The translations under genes and the position numbers were made by a program. A stretch of 64,000 nt of DNA. Source: Oleispira antarctica RB-8 (lineage in GTDB: Bacteria; Pseudomonadota; Gammaproteobacteria; Pseudomonadales; Oceanobacteraceae). Within the stretch, counting starts at the first letter, position 1. Every line of letters begins with the position of its first letter. The notes beneath the pieces are model-generated. The model worked only from the letters and a program-made list of their open reading frames with translations, was not told where the DNA came from and ran no database searches. The stretch lies in contig FO203512.1 in NCBI GenBank assembly GCA_000967895.1, positions 755,582-819,581 on the forward strand, given 5' to 3'. This document shows, piece by piece, positions 19,281 through 27,576 of this stretch.

Positions 19281-21191
19281 TTGAATCGTAAACCTTCTGA
19301 CTCTACTTGGACCCCTCAACAATCTGCTGATGTGTACGGCATTGATCACTGGGGTAATGACTATTTTGGTTTGTCTGATCAAGGCTTAGTCACTGCAAAA
19401 ACACTGACGACGCAAGTGCCATTAATGGATATCGTTCAGGGTATGACCGAGCGTGATCTACAAATGCCGGTATTGCTACGCATTGAAAATATTTTAGACG
19501 CGCAGATTTATCGCTTAAATAATGCCTTCCGTGATGCGATTAAGAAACTTGATTATCAAGCGACGTATCGTGGTGTCTATCCAATCAAGGTAAATCAGCA
19601 AGCACAGGTCGTTGAAGAAATCGCAGACTTTGGTAAGCGTTTTAAACACGGTCTAGAAGTAGGCAGTAAGCCAGAAATGATTGCGGCGCTTTCAACCTTG
19701 ACTGAGCCTGGCAGTTTAATTATTTGTAATGGCTATAAAGACCAAGAGTTTGTTGAGCTAGGTTTGCAAGCGGTGAAGCTCGGCTTCCTATGTTTCTTTG
19801 TGATAGAAACACCGGCTGAATTACCGATTATTATTGAGCGCAGTAAGCAACTGAACATTGAACCGCTTATTGGCGTGCGCGTTAAAATGACCTCTAAAGT
19901 AAGTGGCCATTGGAACTCAACGTCGGGTGATCGCAGCGTTTTTGGTCTTTCTACCAGCCAACTAATTCAACTTGTCGATCGTTTAAAAGAAGCGGATATG
20001 CTGCACTGCTTGCAGTTGCTACATTGCCATCTAGGCTCACAAATTCCTAATATTCGTGAGATTCGGGGTGGGGTGGTTGAGGCATGTCGCTATTATGCGG
20101 ACCTTTGCGGTGAGGGTGCTGCGTTAAGTTATATTGATTTTGGAGGTGGTTTAGCGGTCGATTATACCGGCGCTCAATCTAACGATTCACAAAGTCGTAA
20201 TTATAATCTTGAAGAATATTGTACCGACATCGTTGATACGCTGAAAAATACCTTAGATGAATATGATATTAAGCACCCAACCATTGTGACTGAATCTGGT
20301 CGTGCAACGGTCGCTTATTCATCCATACTTATTTTTAATATTTTAGATGTTACTAAATTTGAACCGATTGAGTTACCAAAAATCGGCGATGATGAACATC
20401 AACTGTTACAAGATATGCGTGAGGTATTAGCCTGCTTAACACTGCAAAAAGCACAAGAGTGTTATAACGATGCGCATTTTTATCGTGATGAAATTCGTGA
20501 ATTGTTTAAACGAGGTCAGGTTGACTTACGAACTCGGTCTGCAGCAGAAAATTTATTTTTAGAAATTCTACAACAGATAAATAAAAATCTAGAGTTAATG
20601 GAACATATCCCTGTTGATCTTGAAGGATTAAAAGAATCGTTGGCGGATATTTATTATGGAAACTTTAGTCTGTTTCAGTCGTTACCTGATATTTGGGCGA
20701 TTGATCAGTTGTTCCCTATTATGCCGATTCATCGTTTAGACGAAGAACCTAAGCGCAATGCCATTATTGCCGATATTACCTGTGACTGTGATGGAAAAAT
20801 CGATAAGTTTATTGGTCAGCAGGATGTTTCGAGTACGTTACCATTGCACGAGCTGAAAGATGGTGAAGAATACTATGTGGGTGTTTTCTTGGTGGGTGCC
20901 TATCAAGAAACCTTGGGGGATTTGCATAATCTCTTTGGCGATACCAATGTGGTTAGTGTACGTTTAAACGACGATAGCAGTTTTGATTTCGTTAAAGAAA
21001 TACACGGCGATACCATTGCTGATGTTTTAAGTTATGTGGAATATGAGCCAAAAGAAATGGCTTTGCGTTATAGAAATACCGCAGAGCGAGCAGTAAAAGA
21101 GGGGCGTATCACTGCGCGTGAACGTCAGCATATGTTGAAAACGTATAACGCCAGTATGCACGGTTATACCTATTTCGAGCGTGATGAGTAA
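19281..21191 (+). CDS. speA: Biosynthetic arginine decarboxylase
   Basis: A 636-residue fold-III PLP enzyme (E. coli SpeA 658) that decarboxylates arginine to agmatine, the first step toward putrescine. The PLP lysine is Lys103 in YRGVYPIKVNQQ. HCHLGSQI, YIDFGGGLAVDYTG and TESGRATVAYSS mark the barrel, and CDCDGKIDKF belongs to the C-terminal domain. The TTG start is supported by GGAG 8 nt upstream. Carboxynorspermidine dehydrogenase follows after 32 bp, and agmatinase is at 36.3 kb. Confidence 0.97.
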   Translation: MNRKPSDSTWTPQQSADVYGIDHWGNDYFGLSDQGLVTAKTLTTQVPLMDIVQGMTERDLQMPVLLRIENILDAQIYRLNNAFRDAIKKLDYQATYRGVYPIKVNQQAQVVEEIADFGKRFKHGLEVGSKPEMIAALSTLTEPGSLIICNGYKDQEFVELGLQAVKLGFLCFFVIETPAELPIIIERSKQLNIEPLIGVRVKMTSKVSGHWNSTSGDRSVFGLSTSQLIQLVDRLKEADMLHCLQLLHCHLGSQIPNIREIRGGVVEACRYYADLCGEGAALSYIDFGGGLAVDYTGAQSNDSQSRNYNLEEYCTDIVDTLKNTLDEYDIKHPTIVTESGRATVAYSSILIFNILDVTKFEPIELPKIGDDEHQLLQDMREVLACLTLQKAQECYNDAHFYRDEIRELFKRGQVDLRTRSAAENLFLEILQQINKNLELMEHIPVDLEGLKESLADIYYGNFSLFQSLPDIWAIDQLFPIMPIHRLDEEPKRNAIIADITCDCDGKIDKFIGQQDVSSTLPLHELKDGEEYYVGVFLVGAYQETLGDLHNLFGDTNVVSVRLNDDSSFDFVKEIHGDTIADVLSYVEYEPKEMALRYRNTAERAVKEGRITARERQHMLKTYNASMHGYTYFERDE

Positions 21192-21223
21192 GAAGCCTGT
21201 TTAGAGACAGTGGAGGAGATACA

Positions 21224-22432
21224 ATGAAAAAAGTAATGATTATTGGCGCAGGCGGTGTTGGCCAGGTAGTGGCGCATAAGTGTGCTCAGTTACCGCAGGT
21301 TTTTTCTGAAATCGTATTAGCAAGTCGTACAGAATCAAAGTGTATTGCGATTGCAAAGCAGATTAAAGAAACACAAAATCGTGATATCAGCACGGCTCAA
21401 GTAGACGCAGATAATGTCCCTGAGTTAGTTGCGTTGTTGAACATTGAAAAGCCGTTTATGGTCATCAACGTTGCATTGCCCTATCAAGATCTAACCATCA
21501 TGGATGCGTGTTTAGAAGCAGGCGTTCACTATATGGATACGGCTAACTATGAGCCATTAGATACCGCTAAATTTGAGTATCACTGGCAATGGGCGTATCA
21601 AGAGAAGTTTGAGAAAGCAGGCTTGATGGCGTTATTGGGTTCGGGCTTTGATCCGGGTGCGACCAATATGTTCACTGCGTATGCGGCTAAGCATTACTTC
21701 GATGAAATTCATTATTTAGACATCGTCGATGTAAACGGCGGCGATCATGGCTATCCGTTTGCGACTAACTTCAACCCTGAGATCAATATTCGTGAAGTGA
21801 CTGCGGAATGTCGTCACTGGGAAAACGGTGAATTTGTTGAAACCCCTGCAATGTCGACTAAGCAAGCGTTTACTTGCCCTGACGGTGTTGGTGATTTCAA
21901 TATCTATCGTATGTACCACGAAGAATTAGAGTCGTTAACTAAAAACTATCCAACGCTTAAGCGCGCTCAGTTTTGGATGAGCTTTGGTGAAAGCTACCTG
22001 AAGCATTTGGAAGTATTACAAAATGTTGGCATGACGGGCATTGAGCCAATCGACTTTAATGGTCAGCAGATTGTACCGATTCAGTTATTGAAAGCGCTAT
22101 TGCCTGACCCATCAACGTTGGGCCCTCGCACCCACGGCAAAACCTGCATTGGTTGTGTTGTTCGTGGCATCAAAGATGGCAAAGAGAAGACGGTTTACGT
22201 TTATAACATTAAAGATCACCAAGATTGTTATAAAGAAGTTCAATCACAGGCCATTTCTTATACCACAGGTGTACCTGCGATGATCGGCGCTAAGCTGATG
22301 ATTGAAGGTACGTGGAAGGGAGCAGGTGTATTCAATATTGAACAGATGGATCCTGATCCATTCATGGAAAATATGAACAAGCACGGCTTACCGTTCCAAG
22401 TGATCGAAGAGCCTGGCTTTGATTTGATCTAG
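21224..22432 (+). CDS. Carboxynorspermidine/carboxyspermidine dehydrogenase
   Basis: A 402-residue saccharopine dehydrogenase-family enzyme. It has an N-terminal Rossmann motif (IIGAGGVGQVVAHKCAQ, GxGxxG at 8-13) and the family blocks LGSGFDPGATNMF, VNGGDHGYPFATNFNPE and AISYTTGVPAMIGAKL, which match the Vibrio enzyme. It condenses aspartate semialdehyde with putrescine (or diaminopropane) using NADPH to give carboxyspermidine (or carboxynorspermidine). It lies directly downstream of speA, with GGAGG before the ATG, and is followed by the decarboxylase gene, completing a route to spermidine that needs no S-adenosylmethionine decarboxylase. Confidence 0.94.
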   Translation: MKKVMIIGAGGVGQVVAHKCAQLPQVFSEIVLASRTESKCIAIAKQIKETQNRDISTAQVDADNVPELVALLNIEKPFMVINVALPYQDLTIMDACLEAGVHYMDTANYEPLDTAKFEYHWQWAYQEKFEKAGLMALLGSGFDPGATNMFTAYAAKHYFDEIHYLDIVDVNGGDHGYPFATNFNPEINIREVTAECRHWENGEFVETPAMSTKQAFTCPDGVGDFNIYRMYHEELESLTKNYPTLKRAQFWMSFGESYLKHLEVLQNVGMTGIEPIDFNGQQIVPIQLLKALLPDPSTLGPRTHGKTCIGCVVRGIKDGKEKTVYVYNIKDHQDCYKEVQSQAISYTTGVPAMIGAKLMIEGTWKGAGVFNIEQMDPDPFMENMNKHGLPFQVIEEPGFDLI

Positions 22433-22503
22433 GCCTGTTGTAATAAATAGAAGATCAAAAGCGGATGCATTAATTGTTTTTAATCGCTTCCGCTTTAGAT
22501 CGC

Positions 22504-22551
22504 TATTGGGTATGCCGTTTGGCGATACGCATGTAAACGTCATACCCAATA
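22504..22551 (+). other. Strong hairpin between dehydrogenase and nspC genes
   Basis: TATTGGGTATG (22504-22514) and CATACCCAATA (22541-22551) are exact reverse complements. After one mismatch the stem continues with CGTTT (22516-22520) and AAACG (22535-22539), and GCG/CGC can close the tip. No T-run follows. A second imperfect inverted repeat (GATCAAAAGCGGA / TCCGCTTTAGATC) precedes it at about 22453-22503. Both lie in the 188-bp gap before nspC, suggesting a processed or regulatory RNA structure within the polyamine operon. Confidence 0.6.
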
Positions 22552-22620
22552 TCGATCCGCGAAAGCTAACGCCTTGTTAGATTATTAATTCTTCGTAACT
22601 TCATATCAAAAGAGATTCTC

Positions 22621-23889
22621 GTGAGCATAAACAGCAAAACCTTTTTCAATTTTAATCCTTCTCGTGTGCCTAGCCCTTGCTTTGTTGTCGACGAAGTTGC
22701 TGTTGAAAACAACCTGAAAATTCTAAACCGTGTTCAGCAAGAATCCGGTGCCAAAGTTCTGTTGGCTTTAAAAGCCTTTTCCATGTTCAGCCTTGCACCG
22801 CTAATTACTCAATATTTAAGTGGTACGTGTTCTAGTGGTTTGCACGAAGCTTTATTAGCTTATGAGGAGTTTGGTGGTAATAAAAAAGGCGCTAAAAATA
22901 CAAGTGAAGAACACAAAGAAATGCATGTGTTTTCAGCTGCTTTTACTGAATCAGACTTGAAAGAATTATTAACCTTTAGTGATCACATTGTTTTCAATTC
23001 GTTTAATCAATGGCAGCGTTTTCAGCCATTAATTCAACAAGCTAAAGCAGATCGATTAAAGAAAGGCGAGGTCATAGATTTTGGCTTACGTATTAATCCA
23101 ATGCATTCAGAAGGTGCTGCTGAAATTTATGACCCTTGCGCCGCAGGCTCGCGTTTAGGTATTCCGTACGATACGTTTATGCAGAATGCCCCCACTCCAG
23201 ATGACCTAGTCGCTGCCGGAATTAATGGTCTACATTTTCACACCTTATGCGAACAGTTATTTGAACCGTTAGACAGAACACTAACCGCAGTCGAAGAAAA
23301 ATTTGGCGACTACCTGCATAAAATGCAATGGGTGAACTTTGGTGGCGGTCACCATATAACCCATTCAGATTATAATGTGGATAAATTAATCGCGCGTATA
23401 AAAGCCTTCCAAGAAAAGTATGATGTACAAGTCTATTTAGAACCAGGTGAAGCCATTGCGATTCATACGGGTGTCTTGGTTAGCGAAGTATTAGACCTTG
23501 GCTATAACCAAATGGACCTCGCTATTTTAGATACCAGTGCAACGTGCCACATGCCTGATACCTTAGAAATGCCGTATCGCGCAGAAATATTTGACCCAAA
23601 TTCAATCTCACAAACCAGCGCAGGCGAGAAAGACGAAAAAGCTTTCACTTATCGCTTAGGCGGCCAAACCTGTTTAGCAGGTGATGTTATGGGCGACTAC
23701 AGCTTTGAACAGCCATTAGAAATTGGCCAGCGTTTAATGTTCGATGATATGAGCCATTACACCATGGTGAAAACCTCGACCTTTAATGGTATTGGTTTAC
23801 CGTCGTTGGCGTTGTGGAATTCAGAAACTGACGAAGTGACCGTAGTGAAGCAGTTTGGTTATCAGGATTTTAAGCAGCGCCTTTCTTGA
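22621..23889 (+). CDS. nspC: Carboxynorspermidine decarboxylase
   Basis: A 422-residue fold-III PLP decarboxylase that converts carboxyspermidine/carboxynorspermidine to spermidine/norspermidine. The PLP lysine is Lys51 in LLALKAFSM. LHFHTLCEQ, NFGGGHHIT, YLEPGEA and GGQTCLAGDVMGDY are all typical of NspC. The start is GTG at 22621; the family is usually about 380 residues, and the extra length lies in internal loops such as KKGAKNTSEEHKEM near residue 87. In Vibrio this enzyme affects biofilm formation through norspermidine; here it pairs with the dehydrogenase gene 188 bp upstream. Confidence 0.94.
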   Translation: MSINSKTFFNFNPSRVPSPCFVVDEVAVENNLKILNRVQQESGAKVLLALKAFSMFSLAPLITQYLSGTCSSGLHEALLAYEEFGGNKKGAKNTSEEHKEMHVFSAAFTESDLKELLTFSDHIVFNSFNQWQRFQPLIQQAKADRLKKGEVIDFGLRINPMHSEGAAEIYDPCAAGSRLGIPYDTFMQNAPTPDDLVAAGINGLHFHTLCEQLFEPLDRTLTAVEEKFGDYLHKMQWVNFGGGHHITHSDYNVDKLIARIKAFQEKYDVQVYLEPGEAIAIHTGVLVSEVLDLGYNQMDLAILDTSATCHMPDTLEMPYRAEIFDPNSISQTSAGEKDEKAFTYRLGGQTCLAGDVMGDYSFEQPLEIGQRLMFDDMSHYTMVKTSTFNGIGLPSLALWNSETDEVTVVKQFGYQDFKQRLS

Positions 23890-23969
23890 TATTGGTTTAT
23901 TCGTAATAACGAGTCTTTTGAAAAGAGAGGGTCGTTCACATATCACTTTTATAACAAATTCTTAAGCCA

Positions 23970-24185
23970 TTGAAAAATATAAGAAAAATGGCTGAGATAT
24001 TGAAGTGCCTTGATAAGCGAATAGGCGATGAAAGTGATATCAAATTGACAAAAGCGAACGGTAAATATAGTTTTGTGTTTGTTATTAACAGGGATAGTCT
24101 CATGATTTCAAACAAGTTTTCTCTTCATTCGCCTTTCCCAGATATAAGGGGTTATGCGAACACGGTTCGTATAATCCACTGTTAA
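23970..24185 (+). CDS. Short hypothetical ORF at the cassette array edge
   Basis: A 71-residue frame starting TTG (or ATG at 23988 for a 65-residue product), with no recognised domain and no good ribosome binding site. Its TAA stop falls inside GTTAAGC (24181-24187), which looks like an integron core site. It may be the residue of an outermost cassette or a chance frame. Confidence 0.25.
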   Translation: MKNIRKMAEILKCLDKRIGDESDIKLTKANGKYSFVFVINRDSLMISNKFSLHSPFPDIRGYANTVRIIHC

Positions 24186-24187
24186 GC
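24149..24187 (+). other. Hairpin plus attC/attI-like core at array start
   Basis: GGGTTATGCGAAC (24149-24161) and GTTCGTATAATCC (24165-24177) form a 13-bp stem with two G-T positions and a 3-nt loop. Three bases on comes GTTAAGC, which fits the GTTRRRY core. It marks the left edge of the cassette array. The usual R'' arm was not found, so it could be a diverged attC, an attI-like site or a scar. Confidence 0.45.
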
Positions 24188-24193
24188 GCTCAA

Positions 24194-24562
24194 ATGGTAG
24201 ATATGGAATATAACCTATACGACATTTTTGAAAAGATTAGTGTTCGCACTGGTATGTATATCGGCGAGCAAAATTTATCTAACTTGCGTTCATACATCGG
24301 TGGCTATGAAATAGCTATGTATTCAGTCAAAGCTCAAAATAATACTGCTCCAGATTTTTCTGATTTCCATAATTGGGTCGCAAAAAAATACGGGTTCTAT
24401 GAATCCACAGCGGGATGGCACAATATGATTTTGGCCGTAGAAATGGGGTTACCTGTAAAAGGTATAAACTGGGAAAGCTACTCTAAAGAGGCTAGTGAAG
24501 CCCAGCATAAACAATCTCTTGTAAGATTTTTTAGGCTTGTACAGGAGTTCAGAAATGCTTAA
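24194..24562 (+). CDS. Cassette-encoded small protein of unknown function
   Basis: A 122-residue soluble protein I cannot assign to a named family. It carries KISVRTGMYIGEQNLSNLRSY near the N-terminus and DFHNWVAKKYGFYESTAGWHNM in the middle, a pattern I associate with small proteins common in integron cassettes and toxin-immunity settings, function unknown. The ATG lies 7 bp after the attC-like core, with no clear ribosome binding site; ATG 24203 is an alternative. The stop is embedded in the R'' arm of the next attC, as is usual for cassette genes. Confidence 0.7.
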   Translation: MVDMEYNLYDIFEKISVRTGMYIGEQNLSNLRSYIGGYEIAMYSVKAQNNTAPDFSDFHNWVAKKYGFYESTAGWHNMILAVEMGLPVKGINWESYSKEASEAQHKQSLVRFFRLVQEFRNA

Positions 24563-24637
24563 CAAAAACATCAATGTTCGCCAGCAGAGCTGGCTGGACG
24601 CGCAAAAAGCCGCGCGCCCATTATGTAAGCGTTAACT
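24557..24637 (+). other. attC site 1
   Basis: The R'' arm GCTTAAC (24557-24563) and R' core GTTAACT (24631-24637) flank an imperfect palindrome. ACATCAATG near the left arm pairs with CATTATGT near the right arm with one bulged C, the extrahelical-base feature of folded attC bottom strands. It belongs to the cassette of the 24194 gene. Confidence 0.85.
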
Positions 24638-24679
24638 TTGGCACATTGATCTAGCTCCTCCCTACTCAGGAAAAATTAA

Positions 24680-25687
24680 ATGCATTACCTAATGCTTGAT
24701 ACTTGTGTATTACTTGATATTTCGACAAGGAAAAACGATCTTCCAATAGTAGCTGCTCTAGAAAGTCTAGTAGCTGCCGGGCTTGTCAAATTGGTAATCC
24801 CAAGTCTCGTTATTGAAGAATATGACAGAAATAAAGGTGATGTCGCAGATAAAACTAGAAAACGTTTATCGCAAGAGTTCAAGCAAGTAAGGAATGTTAT
24901 TGATGAATTCGGTGGAGCTGAAAAAGATAAGGCCATTGATATACTAAATGACGTAAATGCTCGGCTTCCACTATTATCAGAGGCAAATTACGGAACAATT
25001 TCTAGAGTTGAAGTACTAATTGACGAGTCAGTACAGGTTCCGGTTTCAGATTCAGCTAAATTAGCAGCAGTCCAAAGAGCCTTAGATAAAAAGGCCCCTT
25101 TTCATATAAGCAAGAACTCCGTAGCAGATGCCATAATCATTGAGCTATTCTCGGAGTATATTTTGTGCAACGACTCGGAAGAAAATAATTTTATTTTTAT
25201 AACTCACAACCACAACGATTTCTCATCAAAAGACCATCGACAGCCACATGAAGACTTCTTGAGTATTTTTCAAAAAGACAACGTGCACTACTTTAATAGC
25301 ACCTCTGCTGCAATATCTCTAATTGATGATGAATTCCTAGATGGAATTCAATTTGAGTATGACTTCACAGAGGAAACTAGAGGCTTAAGTGAAATCCTAA
25401 ATGCAATGGATGAATTCGTGGATAAAGTCTGGCTCAACCGGCATTGTAATCGAGCATACTATATTGAAAATGGCGAAATGAAAATTGTTCCAGACGGAAC
25501 GAAAGAACATGGAAATAAAGTGATACATGAAAGTATATGGGCTGGTGCGCTAAAGTCAGCGCAACGTGTTACCGAAAAATATGAAGACACTGGGCCTTGG
25601 GATGATTTTGAATGGGGGATGATGAACGGAAAATTATCAGCTCTTCGATGGGTTCTAGGTGATGAATGGGATATGCTTGATACATAG
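24680..25687 (+). CDS. PIN-domain (DUF4935-like) putative ribonuclease
   Basis: A 335-residue cassette protein. The N-terminal half looks like a PIN nuclease: LMLDTCVLLD with the first catalytic Asp at residue 7, an EEYDR acidic block near 53, NSVADAIIIELF with a further Asp near 154, and FITHNHNDFS near 178, typical of the DUF4935/PIN-like group. The C-terminal third (about 230-335) is acidic with Trp-rich stretches (GPWDDFEWGMMNGKLSALRWV) and is unassigned. AGGAAAAATT precedes the ATG. It is flanked by attC sites 1 and 2 and has no antitoxin-like partner. RNA cleavage in stress or phage defence is possible but inferred. Confidence 0.75.
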   Translation: MHYLMLDTCVLLDISTRKNDLPIVAALESLVAAGLVKLVIPSLVIEEYDRNKGDVADKTRKRLSQEFKQVRNVIDEFGGAEKDKAIDILNDVNARLPLLSEANYGTISRVEVLIDESVQVPVSDSAKLAAVQRALDKKAPFHISKNSVADAIIIELFSEYILCNDSEENNFIFITHNHNDFSSKDHRQPHEDFLSIFQKDNVHYFNSTSAAISLIDDEFLDGIQFEYDFTEETRGLSEILNAMDEFVDKVWLNRHCNRAYYIENGEMKIVPDGTKEHGNKVIHESIWAGALKSAQRVTEKYEDTGPWDDFEWGMMNGKLSALRWVLGDEWDMLDT

Positions 25688-25689
25688 AG

Positions 25690-25738
25690 AAGTTAACAAG
25701 CAAAGGCAGCGGATAAATCGCTGCTTTGAGCGTTAAAA
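25690..25738 (+). other. attC site 2
   Basis: The R'' arm AGTTAAC (25691-25697) and R' core GTTAAAA (25732-25738) enclose CAAAGGCAGCG and CGCTGCTTTG, complementary except for one extra G in the left arm. A short (about 50 bp), well-formed attC directly after the PIN gene stop. Confidence 0.88.
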
Positions 25739-25772
25739 CATTGTAAGGAATCTCGAACTAAAGGAGTAGCAA

Positions 25773-26264
25773 ATGGATATTTCAAAAAACTGGAATGAGA
25801 TATTAAACGTACTTAGTAGCGGTAAAAAATCGAATAGGTTCTTTTCTATAGCTACGGTAGACCAAAACGGTAATCCTCATGTTACGCCCATTGGTCATGT
25901 CTATTTTAGGGATGACATGACAGGGTATTACTTTGATGCGTTTTCAAAAGCAATGCCAAAGAATTTTGAAGCGAATAACCGTATTTGTCTAATGGCGGTA
26001 AACAGCAGTACATTATTTTGGTTAAAATCATTATTTAAGGGTAAGTTTGGCTCTGCACCTGCTGTACGCTTATTTGGTGAGGTTGGCGAAGTGCGGGATG
26101 CTACAGAAGAAGAAATAGACAAACTGAAGAAAAGTATAAGCATCACTAGCAATTTAAAGGGTCATAAGCTTCTATGGAGTGACCTTACAAGAGTCAGAGA
26201 TATGAAATTCACTGATTTCTCTCCCGCAACTTACCCAGTAATGTGTGAGAGTTTGTGGCAGTAG
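25773..26264 (+). CDS. Pyridoxamine 5'-phosphate oxidase-family protein
   Basis: A 163-residue split-barrel flavin-binding family protein. The N-terminal half reads RFFSIATVDQNGNPHVTPIGHVYF, the usual PPOX-class opening, followed by FEANNRICLMAVNSS. It is shorter than true PdxH and lacks its C-terminal substrate residues, so pyridoxine biosynthesis is unlikely; flavin- or F420-dependent reduction, or haem binding, is possible. AAAGGAG is 6 nt before the ATG. It is the third cassette, between attC 2 and attC 3. Confidence 0.8.
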   Translation: MDISKNWNEILNVLSSGKKSNRFFSIATVDQNGNPHVTPIGHVYFRDDMTGYYFDAFSKAMPKNFEANNRICLMAVNSSTLFWLKSLFKGKFGSAPAVRLFGEVGEVRDATEEEIDKLKKSISITSNLKGHKLLWSDLTRVRDMKFTDFSPATYPVMCESLWQ

Positions 26265-26273
26265 AAACAGATA

Positions 26274-26354
26274 TTTTAACAAGAACAAGCATAGGAAAAC
26301 TTAGTCATTCCGCCTATCGGCTACATCTCTAATTTTCCTATGTTGTAAGCGTTA
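26274..26354 (+). other. attC site 3, interrupted at its core
   Basis: The R'' arm TTTTAAC (26274-26280) is followed by ACAAGCATAGGAAAA, which pairs with TTTTCCTATG-TTGT (about 26334-26345) leaving one extrahelical G. The R' core begins GTTA at 26351 but runs straight into GTGCG, the start of a group II intron-like sequence, so the core looks split after its fourth base. Confidence 0.85.
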
Positions 26355-26977
26355 GTGCGTCAAGCAAAGCTTGATGCATCTTGCAGGGTGCAAGTCCCTG
26401 TCGGGTAAGTTTAACCAACCACCCGTATCGAGTGTTGCGCCTGTGGCGGAGTTTGTGGATCGAAAGTACTTTCCCGTATTTTCTTTTCAAATTAAATACA
26501 GCAAGCGAACAAAACAGGTGAAGCGTACACAGAGAAATATATAGGCCATAGGGACTGACGTGGTCCTGAAGTGCTGGTATCGCTCCGAGAATTGTGAATT
26601 CTGATTGACGAGGTTTCTTCTTATAACGCTAGGGCCATCGAAGTCCATGCAAAGCAATCGTAATGGTTAGATTGTGGCGAGTCAGCGGCGTCTATTAATT
26701 ACAATAGTAAGTCGTGGTATATAGAGATGCATCAGGAACTTGAGAGATCCGAGTGTGCTCCTGAAGGATCAGGTAGGGATGTTTAACCTAATGGTGAGAC
26801 GAACGAAGGCTGCTCGGAAGTCGGATCAGCTCATAGTAGTCTGAGGGCGGGATAAAACATCGGGAATGTTTTCAACAGCCAGAGGCTGCCTTTGGTGGAA
26901 GGCAGGATGCCGAACATAAATGCCGTCTACATGGCGAAGGGGCTGACAGTTATATAATGAAAGCAACAGACACATAG
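26355..26977 (+). mobile_element. Truncated group II intron (5' ribozyme part)
   Basis: It begins GTGCG, the group II 5' consensus, followed by CAGGGTGCAAGTCCCTG (a stem of domain I) and over 500 bp of structured non-coding sequence. The stretch GAGATCCGAG and the segment ending CATGGCGAAGGGGCTGACAG resemble what usually leads into an intron-encoded reverse transcriptase. A would-be ORF start, ATG AAA GCA ACA, appears at 26957 but stops after six codons. No reverse transcriptase and no domain V-like hairpin were seen before the GNAT gene. I read it as an intron that lost its ORF and 3' end. Class assignment needs folding. Confidence 0.7.
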
Positions 26978-27033
26978 TCCGGACAATGCCGGGCTGGAAT
27001 CACTATGAAAACTACCCAAGGATTGTACATCAT

Positions 27034-27501
27034 ATGAAATATAAGGTTGTTGATAAGTCACAAGCTAAAGAAATAGCTAAATTAGCAGTGTGCCTCACCA
27101 ATGAAATTATCGAACGTACCGGGATAAAACATTTTGATGTTGATGTGCCATTAGCAGTGAGCCTATGCGAGGGCTATGTTTCTAGCGGTCTTTATAACGT
27201 TATTGCGGCTTTTGATAAAAATAAAATAGTTGGTTTTGGTGCTTTATGTGAAAGTCGCTCTCTATACGCTGAAGGTACATTTGGTATTGTTCAAGAATTT
27301 TATGTTATGCCAAATTATAGGTCTCAAAATGTAGGTAAGGAACTTATCAAAGAGATTGTTAATTTCGCTAAGAGCGAGAATTGGAAAAAGCTAGAATTAT
27401 GCACACCACCTTTACCTGAATTTGATCGAACTGTAGCATTTTATCAGGTTAATGGTTTCGAGATCACTGGTGGTCATAAAATGAAGTTCACAATCGTATA
27501 A
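27034..27501 (+). CDS. GNAT-family N-acetyltransferase
   Basis: A 155-residue protein with the GNAT acetyl-CoA motif region VQEFYVMPNYRSQNVGKELIKEIV (motif A, R/QxxGxG/A variant) and the C-terminal FYQVNGFEITGGHKM block. The open frame extends to 26986, but ATG 27034 is preferred because AAGGA precedes it and upstream residues fall in the intron remnant. It is the fourth cassette gene, followed by a half attC. The substrate is unknown. Confidence 0.82.
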   Translation: MKYKVVDKSQAKEIAKLAVCLTNEIIERTGIKHFDVDVPLAVSLCEGYVSSGLYNVIAAFDKNKIVGFGALCESRSLYAEGTFGIVQEFYVMPNYRSQNVGKELIKEIVNFAKSENWKKLELCTPPLPEFDRTVAFYQVNGFEITGGHKMKFTIV

Positions 27502-27562
27502 CCAACGGCTGCACCGGATAAATTTCCCTGTCACCTTTTGTGAAAAAAAGTACGCACAAAAG
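27496..27562 (+). other. Truncated attC site 4
   Basis: GTATAAC at the end of the GNAT gene is followed by CCAACGGCTGCACCGG and then CTTTTGTG (27535-27542) pairing with CACAAAAG (27555-27562). This looks like the left arm and tip of a longer attC. The matching right arm and GTT core are missing, so the array appears to have been cut here. Confidence 0.55.
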
Positions 27563-27576
27563 CCACCATCAAAAAT

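Larger units (their letters stand above)
24181..27569 (+). mobile_element. Integrase-less integron cassette array (CALIN)
   Basis: Four short same-strand genes are separated by three attC sites with complementary arms and an extrahelical base (24557-24637, 25690-25738, 26274-26354), plus a truncated attC-like half at 27496-27562. No intI-type tyrosine recombinase lies on either side (nspC to the left, MAPEG gene to the right). This is the pattern of a cluster of attC sites lacking integrase, common in marine gammaproteobacteria with chromosomal integrons. Confidence 0.85.

Noticed and set aside
24149-24177. XerC/XerD dif or loxP-like site
   Set aside because: The inverted repeat is 13 bp with a 3-nt spacer, unlike the 11+6+11 dif or 13+8+13 loxP layouts, and no recombinase gene is near.
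26984-27033. Extra N-terminal residues of the GNAT protein
   Set aside because: They lie at the intron-remnant junction, and ATG 27034 has an upstream AAGGA.
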